Below the pieces are notes generated by a model. It saw only the letters and a list, made by a program, of their open reading frames with translations, had not been told where the DNA came from and ran no database searches. This document shows, piece after piece, positions 35,822 to 43,368 of a stretch of 43,368 nucleotides of DNA (its first letter is position 1; every line of letters begins with the position of its first letter). The stretch lies in contig JBFFXF010000021.1 of the NCBI GenBank assembly GCA_041569895.1, positions 1 through 43,368 of the forward strand, read 5' to 3'. Source of the stretch: JBFFXF01 sp041569895 (lineage in GTDB: Bacteria > Planctomycetota > UBA8108 > JACQVS01). The position numbers and the translations under genes were made by a program.

Positions 35822-36595
35822 ATGATCCGCGTTCACTGCCCCAAGTGCGCCGCGAGCTTCAAGGTGCCGGTCACCGAGATGGGCACTCGCGCAACGTGTC
35901 CGGACTGCGACGCCGGTGTTCGCATACCGAAGGTCGACATCGACGCGGTGCGATCGTCGACGTCACCCTCGCCGGCCAGCTCGACCGCTGCGCCTGACGA
36001 CCTGTCGGACCTGTTCGAGGGCGCCTCGCTCGAGTCCCCGCCCCTCATTCCGCCCGTCACCGGAAGTCGTTCGGCGGCCGGAGCGCGTCGCGCGTCGAGC
36101 CGTGGAGCGCGTCGGGCGCCGCCGCGTGGAGCTCATCGGGCCACTGCGGCAGCCCGCGTCGGCGCCCGGTATCGCGGATCGCTGCCGACGGCTTACGACC
36201 TCGCGGGCGACGAGCACCTGACGGGTCGCGCCCTCGAGGCGCTCGCATCGACGCGGCCGTGGGTCGTTTTCCTCTCCATTCTGAGCTTCGTCATGTGCGC
36301 CGCATCGCTGGTGCTCGCCGTGCTCAGCCTCGTCCTGCGGGACCCCGCCGCCGAGTCGAACGCGCCCGTGGTCGCCTTCGTGGCCATGCTCGCGCAGGCC
36401 GCCGTCGCGTTCGTGTTCGGCTTTCTCTTGCTGCGCTACGCCGGCTCGATCCGCATCTTCCTGCTGACGCGTGACGCGATGCAGCTCGAGGCCGCCCTCC
36501 GCAACCAGCGCGACTGGTGGCGACTCGTCGGCGTCTGCGCCATCCTCGCGGTCGCCATCGGCCTGATCCCGGTGATCATGTTCCTGGCCACATAG
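35822..36595 (+). CDS. MJ0042-like zinc-ribbon membrane protein
   Basis: 257 aa from ATG 35822; the message probably starts just after TAGAAT (35784-35789), which overlaps the previous stop codon. Residues 1-32 are a zinc ribbon: MIRVHCPKC, then ATCPDC (Cys6, Cys9, Cys26, Cys29), as in MJ0042-type finger proteins common in planctomycetes. A Ser/Ala/Arg-rich linker (~45-140) leads to three or four hydrophobic helices (~170-255), a DUF5362-like arrangement. Function unknown; the ribbon probably faces the cytoplasm. The stop is followed after 8 bp by a C-rich hexamer array. Confidence 0.82.
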   Translation: MIRVHCPKCAASFKVPVTEMGTRATCPDCDAGVRIPKVDIDAVRSSTSPSPASSTAAPDDLSDLFEGASLESPPLIPPVTGSRSAAGARRASSRGARRAPPRGAHRATAAARVGARYRGSLPTAYDLAGDEHLTGRALEALASTRPWVVFLSILSFVMCAASLVLAVLSLVLRDPAAESNAPVVAFVAMLAQAAVAFVFGFLLLRYAGSIRIFLLTRDAMQLEAALRNQRDWWRLVGVCAILAVAIGLIPVIMFLAT

Positions 36596-36603
36596 CTCCT
36601 CAT

Positions 36604-36735
36604 CCCGTCCCCGTCCCCGTCCCCGTTCCCGTCCCCGTTCCCGTTCCCGTCCCCGTTCCCGTTCCCGTACTCGTTCCCGTTCCCGTACTCGTTCCCGTCC
36701 CCGTACTCGTCCCCGTTCCCGTCCCCGTACTCGTA
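36604..36735 (-). repeat. Hexamer array, 22 units of CNCGTN on the plus strand
   Basis: Twenty-two consecutive 6-bp units (CCCGTC, CCCGTT, CCCGTA, CTCGTT and variants), starting 8 bp after a stop codon. The minus strand is a GGG-led series with 3-base loops, the longest potential quadruplex tract in the window. It fills half of the convergent gap to glycerate kinase (36596-36854). The remaining 120 bp show no gene or clear terminator. Confidence 0.93.
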
Positions 36736-36854
36736 CTCGCTCGCTCACCTTTCGAGAACGGTTCCGTGTTCGCCGACGGGCGGGACCACCCATGATCATC
36801 TCGGCGTAGTGAGGTATTCATGGGGCGGGGCGCTCGCGTCACCCCTCTCCCCCG

Positions 36855-38195
36855 TCACTCCGCCAGGAAGATCTGCAGGTCGGCGACGTTCGTGCCGGTC
36901 GCCCCGGTGACCAGGAGATCGTTCGACGCGGCGAGCGCCGCGTGGGAATCGTTCTCCTCGAGTCGCGCCGCGGGGTCGATGCCGGCCGCGCGCATGCGCT
37001 CGAGGCTGCGGGGGTGCACGATGCCGCCGGCCGCGTCGGTGGGGCCGTCGCGACCGTCCGTGCCGCCGCTCAGGAAGACCCAGTCGCCCGGCAGCCCGCC
37101 GATGCGCTCCACCTCGAGCGCGAACGCCAGGGCGAGCTCCTGGTTGCGTCCGCCTCGCCCGCGCCCGCGCACCGTCACCGTCGTCTCGCCGCCCGCGATG
37201 ACTGCCAGCGGTCTCGTCGAGTCCGCGAGCGTGACGCGCACCGCCGCCGCGAAGTTCACGGCCTCGGCGCGCGCCTCGCCGCAGAGTCGCCTGCTGAGCA
37301 CGACGACACGCGCCGCCCATCCAGCCGCCGCCGAGCGCACCGCGTCGAGGCTGCGGCCGTTGCCCCCGACCAGCGTCGCGCCGGCGCGCGAGAAGATCGG
37401 ATCGTCCGGCTTCGGCGTGTCGGCGATGGCGCCGTCGCGACCGCAGAGTAGACGCCGTCGCACGCTCTCCGGAACGCGCTCGAGCAGCCCGCGACGCTCG
37501 AGGATCTCGACCGCGTCCGCGAACGTCGTGCGATCGGGAACGGTCGGGCCGCTGGCGATGGTGCTCGGATCGTCGCCGATCACGTCGGAGAGGATGAGCG
37601 CGTGGACCGACGCGGGCGCCGCGAGCCGCGCCAGTCCGCCGCCCTTCAGGGTCGAGAGGTGCTTGCGCACGGTGTTGAGCTCGCCGATGTCCGCGCCGGA
37701 CGCGAGCAACAGGTCGGTGGTGGCGACCTTGTCGGCGAGCGAGATGCCCTCGGCGGGCGCCGGCAGGATCGCCGAGCCGCCGCCGGAGATGAGCACCAGG
37801 AGCAGATCGCCATCGTCGAGCTCGCGCGCCGCCGCAGCGACGCGTTCCGCGCCGCGCACCCCGGCCTCGTCGGGCAGCGGGTGGCCCGCGCCGAGCACCT
37901 CGAACCCGGTGACGTCGCGCACGTTGTCGTGATTGGTGACGGCGATGCCGGGGCCGCGCCACTCCTCGCGCGCCACGAGATCCTCGAGCGCGGAGGCCAT
38001 TGCGCACGCCGCCTTCCCGAAACCGACGGCGCGGATGCCGCGCCAGCGCCCGCGGCGCGGCTCGCCGTGATCGCGTCGAAGCGCCAGACCGTCGGCGTCG
38101 AGGACGATCGCGTCGCGCGTCGCCCTCAGCGGGTCGGCGGCGTTGACTCCAGCACGGAAGAGCTCGCGGGCGCGCTCGACCGGGGCGCCGCTCAT
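36855..38195 (-). CDS. gckA: Glycerate 2-kinase (GckA/TtuD, MOFRL family)
   Basis: 446 aa. It phosphorylates D-glycerate at C2 with ATP to 2-phosphoglycerate. Signature segments: AVGFGKAACAMASALED, LISGGGSAILP, NTVRKHLSTLKGGGLA with the catalytic Lys, LSDVIGDDPSTIASGPTVPD, and the C-terminal MOFRL motif region VIAGGETTVTVRGRGRGGRNQE (range ~325-345). GGTDGRDGPTDAAGG confirms the family. It overlaps the upstream BtpA-like gene by 4 bp (ATGA), so the two are translated together. Glycerate could come from glyoxylate or tartrate routes; no such genes are here. Confidence 0.93.
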   Translation of the reverse strand: MSGAPVERARELFRAGVNAADPLRATRDAIVLDADGLALRRDHGEPRRGRWRGIRAVGFGKAACAMASALEDLVAREEWRGPGIAVTNHDNVRDVTGFEVLGAGHPLPDEAGVRGAERVAAAARELDDGDLLLVLISGGGSAILPAPAEGISLADKVATTDLLLASGADIGELNTVRKHLSTLKGGGLARLAAPASVHALILSDVIGDDPSTIASGPTVPDRTTFADAVEILERRGLLERVPESVRRRLLCGRDGAIADTPKPDDPIFSRAGATLVGGNGRSLDAVRSAAAGWAARVVVLSRRLCGEARAEAVNFAAAVRVTLADSTRPLAVIAGGETTVTVRGRGRGGRNQELALAFALEVERIGGLPGDWVFLSGGTDGRDGPTDAAGGIVHPRSLERMRAAGIDPAARLEENDSHAALAASNDLLVTGATGTNVADLQIFLAE

Positions 38196-38998
38196 CGCGA
38201 TCGGACGCGGTCGACGAGCGCCCGGACGCGCGCGGTCTCGACCGGGGCGAGGACATCGCCGTCGCGTTTCAGCGCGGTTCCGACGATGAAGCCGTCGGCG
38301 AGATCGGCGTACGCGTCGACGGTGTCCGCCGCGATGCCGCTGCCGACCAGAATCGGCGTGCCGGGCACGGCCTCGCGGACACGTCGAAGCCGCTCCACTT
38401 CCGCCACAGCGCCGGTGGCCGGGCCGGTGACGATCAGCGCGTCCGCGCCGCCACGGCCGACCGTCTCACGCGCGAGGTCGGCGACGTCGCTCTCGCCGCC
38501 GATCGGCGCGGCGTGCTTGACGAGCACGTCGGCGAGGATGGCGACGCGGGCGCCGAGTCGCGATCGCTCGCGCAGGGTCTCGTGCGCGCGGCCCTCGACG
38601 ATCCCCTGGTCGGTGACCATCGCGCCGCAGTGCACGTTGACGCGGATGAAGTCGAGCCCGGTCGCGGCGGCGATCGAGAGCGCCGCACGCGCATCGTTGC
38701 GAAGGACGTTGACGCCGATGCGCGTCTCGAGGTCCTCCCGCAGCCGTGTGGCGATCGAGGCCATCGACGCGACGACGATCGGCGGCACGCGGTCCGGAAA
38801 GAACGGCGCGTCGCCGAAGTTCTCGATGATGATGCCGTCCATGCCGCCCTCGACGATCGCCGCCGCGTCACGCCGGGCCGATTCGATGGCCGCGGCGAGC
38901 ACATCGCCAGGCGGATGGCCCGCCGCGCCGGGCGAGCCGGGCAACGGGGGCAGGTGGACCATGCCGAGGAGGAGCTTCTTTTTCGAGTCGAAGAGCAT
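38192..38998 (-). CDS. BtpA/SgcQ-family TIM-barrel protein
   Basis: 268 aa from ATG 38998; the far longer open frame reads through the divergent spacer and antisense of the next gene. LLLGMVHLPPLPGSPGA (range 10-26), VEGGMDGIIIENFGDAPFF, VNVLRNDARAALSIA, FIRVNVHCGAMVTDQG and PILVGSGIAADTVD are the BtpA pattern. BtpA stabilises photosystem I in cyanobacteria, while SgcQ homologues sit in sugar operons with unknown chemistry. Coupling to gckA suggests a metabolic role in sugar-acid use rather than photosynthesis. The exact reaction is not known for this family. Confidence 0.88.
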   Translation of the reverse strand: MLFDSKKKLLLGMVHLPPLPGSPGAAGHPPGDVLAAAIESARRDAAAIVEGGMDGIIIENFGDAPFFPDRVPPIVVASMASIATRLREDLETRIGVNVLRNDARAALSIAAATGLDFIRVNVHCGAMVTDQGIVEGRAHETLRERSRLGARVAILADVLVKHAAPIGGESDVADLARETVGRGGADALIVTGPATGAVAEVERLRRVREAVPGTPILVGSGIAADTVDAYADLADGFIVGTALKRDGDVLAPVETARVRALVDRVRSR

Positions 38999-39128
38999 GA
39001 CGTTTCGGGGTGCAGCATGCGAGGCCCGCGTTCGGAGGCCTGCGTACGGAGGATAGCCCACGGCCGCGGGGATGGGCAATCGCCGTTTTTCATGGTAGAA
39101 CAAGGGCTCGACTCGCTGACCGAAAAGC

Positions 39129-39887
39129 ATGCGCATCTGGGCGATTGCGGACCTGCATCTCGGATTCTCCACCGGCAAATGGATGGACAAATTCGGCGAC
39201 CGGTGGAAGGACCACCACGAAAAGGTCGAGCGCGCGTGGCGGGAGCGCGTCGCCGAGGGCGACATCGTGCTCCTGCCGGGAGACTTCTCCTGGGCGATGC
39301 GGCTCTCCGAGGTGGTCACCGACTTCCGGTGGCTCGGCCAGCTGCCGGGCAGGAAGGTGCTGATCAAGGGGAACCACGACTACTGGTGGTCGAAGAGCAA
39401 GAAGAAGATGGAGGAGGTGCTGCCGCCCGGGACCCACGCGCTGAAGAAGACCGCCATCGTCCTCGACGGCGTGCCGATCGTCGGCGTTCGCGGGTGCGAT
39501 CTCGTGCCGATCGGCGAGCGCACCCAGGAAGAGGTCGATGCCGAGATCGAGCGCGAGGTCCGCGAGCTGAAGCTGTCGATCGCGCACCTCGCGACGCTGG
39601 GCGAGACGTCGCGCGCGCCGATCGCGCTCTTTCATTACCCACCGTTCGCCTCCGGCGAGTGCGAGAGCGTCTTCACGCGTCTCGTCGAGGAGGCCGGGTG
39701 CCGCCGGGCGCTCTTCGGGCACCTGCACTCCGAGTGGGAGTGGCGGCGCTGCTTCCAGGGCCAGTTCCACGGCGTGAATTACCAGCTCGTCAGCTGCGAC
39801 TTTCTCGGATTCACGCCGATACTCGTTGAAGACGTCGACTGGAGCCGCCGGCGCGGGCGCGCCGGCCGCGAACTTCCGGAAATCTGA
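39129..39887 (+). CDS. Calcineurin-like metallophosphoesterase
   Basis: 252 aa. The dinuclear metal motifs are complete and in order: DLH (IADLHLGF, residues 6-13), GDFSWAM (LLPGDFSWA), GNHDYWW, a lone His in LFHYPPF and GHLHSEW. Similar proteins act as phosphodiesterases or phosphatases. The substrate is unknown. Its stop lies 2 bp before the start of the M1 aminopeptidase gene, so the two are translated together. It is divergent from the BtpA-like gene. The 130-bp spacer (38999-39128) holds no gene; a TAGAAC box near 39095 is a weak promoter guess. Confidence 0.9.
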   Translation: MRIWAIADLHLGFSTGKWMDKFGDRWKDHHEKVERAWRERVAEGDIVLLPGDFSWAMRLSEVVTDFRWLGQLPGRKVLIKGNHDYWWSKSKKKMEEVLPPGTHALKKTAIVLDGVPIVGVRGCDLVPIGERTQEEVDAEIEREVRELKLSIAHLATLGETSRAPIALFHYPPFASGECESVFTRLVEEAGCRRALFGHLHSEWEWRRCFQGQFHGVNYQLVSCDFLGFTPILVEDVDWSRRRGRAGRELPEI

Positions 39888-39889
39888 CG

Positions 39890-42541
<2,652 letters not shown>

Positions 42542-42545
42542 CGTC

Positions 42546-42720
42546 CCCGGTCCCGGTCCCGTCCCCGTCCCCGGTCCCGGTCCCGTGCCCGTGCCCGTGC
42601 CCGTGCCCGTGCCCGAAGTCGCCGCCGCCCTCGATCTTCGAAGCCGCCCGGAGTTCTGATTCTCCAATCCGAGGAGAGGAGGAACGCAGATTACGCAGAT
42701 TGCGCAGATTACGCAGAAGG
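42546..42720 (+). repeat. Hexamer array (CCCGGT/CCCGTC/CCCGTG) plus 9-bp CGCAGATTA tandem
   Basis: Eleven 6-bp units (42546-42611) begin 4 bp after the M1 stop, followed by a 60-bp linker. Four 9-bp units follow (CGCAGATTA, CGCAGATTG, CGCAGATTA, CGCAGAAGG; 42685-42720), preceded by GAGGAGAGGAGG as in the 13.1-kb copy. It fills most of the convergent gap to the HAD gene (42542-42797). The last 77 bp show nothing clear. The minus strand of the hexamer part is GGG-led. Confidence 0.92.
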
Positions 42721-42797
42721 CGACCCGAACGGGCCGCGCGGACATCCGGAGGCACCGCCCCTGCGATAAACACCGCGGTCGGCAGATAGCCCGACCC

Positions 42798-43368
42798 TCA
42801 AGGCCGCGTCGCGCACGGCGGGAAGAGGATCGGGGTCGGGTCGAAGCCGACGAAGGAGTCGATGACCCAGTCGGCGCCGGCGAGTTGCTCGGCGGAGGTC
42901 GTGCTGGTGATCGCGACGACGCGCATGCCGGCGGCGCGGGCGGCGACGACGCCGACCGGGGCGTCCTCGAAGACGAGGCACTGCGCCGGCTCGACGCCGA
43001 GCCTGGCGGCGGTCGAGAGGAAGACCTCGGGGTCGGGCTTGGCGAGCTCGGTGTCGCGCGCATCGGTGGTGGCGTCGAAGCGGTCGTCGAGCTGCATGGT
43101 CTCGAGGAAGACCCGCGCGGTGCGGCTCGAGGAGGCCACGCCGAGGAGCAGACCCTCGCGGCGCAGGCGGTCGACGAGCTCGAGCACGCCGTCGATCGGT
43201 CGCAGCCCCTGTTCGCGCGCGAGCTCGAGGACGATCTCCTCCTTGCGCCCCATGAGGCGGTCGAACTTCGCCGCCCCCAGACCATCCCCGAGGACCGCGC
43301 GGATCACCTCGTGCCGTGGCGCTCCGTTGGCCACCCGCTGATAATCATCGAAGGTGAACTCGACCCCC
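42798..43368 (-). CDS. HAD-superfamily phosphatase/beta-phosphoglucomutase-like (5' end cut off)
   Basis: The minus-strand frame stays open from the window edge (VEFTFDDYQRVANG runs past the GTG at 43334), so the true start lies outside. About 189 residues are seen. HAD motif II is GVASSSRTARVFLE, motif III KPDPEVFL and motif IV VFEDAPVGVVAARAAGMRVVAI; the nucleophile DxD is beyond the edge. The cap domain phrase GAPRHEVIRAVLGDG fits beta-phosphoglucomutase/CbbY-type members. The substrate is unknown: a sugar phosphate is likely. It is convergent with the M1 gene across a repeat element. Confidence 0.88.
   Translation of the reverse strand, partial: GVEFTFDDYQRVANGAPRHEVIRAVLGDGLGAAKFDRLMGRKEEIVLELAREQGLRPIDGVLELVDRLRREGLLLGVASSSRTARVFLETMQLDDRFDATTDARDTELAKPDPEVFLSTAARLGVEPAQCLVFEDAPVGVVAARAAGMRVVAITSTTSAEQLAGADWVIDSFVGFDPTPILFPPCATRP

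Overview
The window is 43 kb of very GC-rich bacterial chromosome with gene after gene and short spacers. There is no rRNA, tRNA, CRISPR array, transposase or phage gene that I can see. The gene content suggests a deep-branching Gram-negative such as a planctomycete or a neighbouring lineage. The pointers are an outer-membrane porin ending in Phe, tandem Tat-exported SMP-30 lactonases, a BNR sialidase-like protein, a cyanobacterial-type GlgC, an MJ0042-like zinc-ribbon membrane protein, a DUF115/MptE-like protein, and OpcA beside G6PDH. This placement is inference from gene content and is not certain.

Layout. 1-1.1 kb: the tail of an M3 oligopeptidase and a TPR/TlpA thioredoxin lipid-side protein. 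1.6-7.3 kb: an oxidative pentose-phosphate operon (zwf, opcA, pgl) run on into two overlapping exported SMP-30/gluconolactonase genes. 7.6-13 kb: a divergent metal locus with a DtxR-family repressor facing a Mn-type ABC importer. Both permeases of this importer carry a DtxR-like C-terminal domain. 13.3-14.4 kb: an exo-sialidase-like gene between two inverted copies of a composite repeat. 14.8-18.4 kb: a porin, FMN-binding/ApbE fusion and membrane protein operon, probably for extracytoplasmic redox. 18.6-24.7 kb: DedA, panD-panB, a LysR regulator, glgC, a lone receiver domain and galT. 24.7-26.8 kb: a GH57 glucanase-like enzyme in operon with galT. 27-33.6 kb: DUF2203, a ParA ATPase with a membrane coiled-coil partner, a histidine phosphatase, glyA, a small membrane protein, a JAMM peptidase and a PfkB sugar kinase. 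33.8-43.4 kb: a DUF115 protein, a zinc-ribbon membrane protein, glycerate kinase plus BtpA-like protein, a metallophosphoesterase, an M1 aminopeptidase with HEAT repeats and a partial HAD phosphatase.

The genes serve central sugar metabolism (G6PDH branch, glycogen/galactose, glycerate, one-carbon via glyA, pantothenate) plus envelope functions. The unusual part is between the genes. Most long spacers hold members of a modular repeat family built from hexanucleotide arrays (GGGNNC, GAGGAC, GGNNTC), a 9-bp CGCAGATTA tandem, and three shared longer modules at 7.3, 13.0, 14.8, 33.7 and 42.6 kb. Every convergent gap longer than about 90 bp contains such a repeat, and several start within a few bases of a stop codon. 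I regard this family, and the doubly DtxR-fused manganese importer, as the most interesting content.
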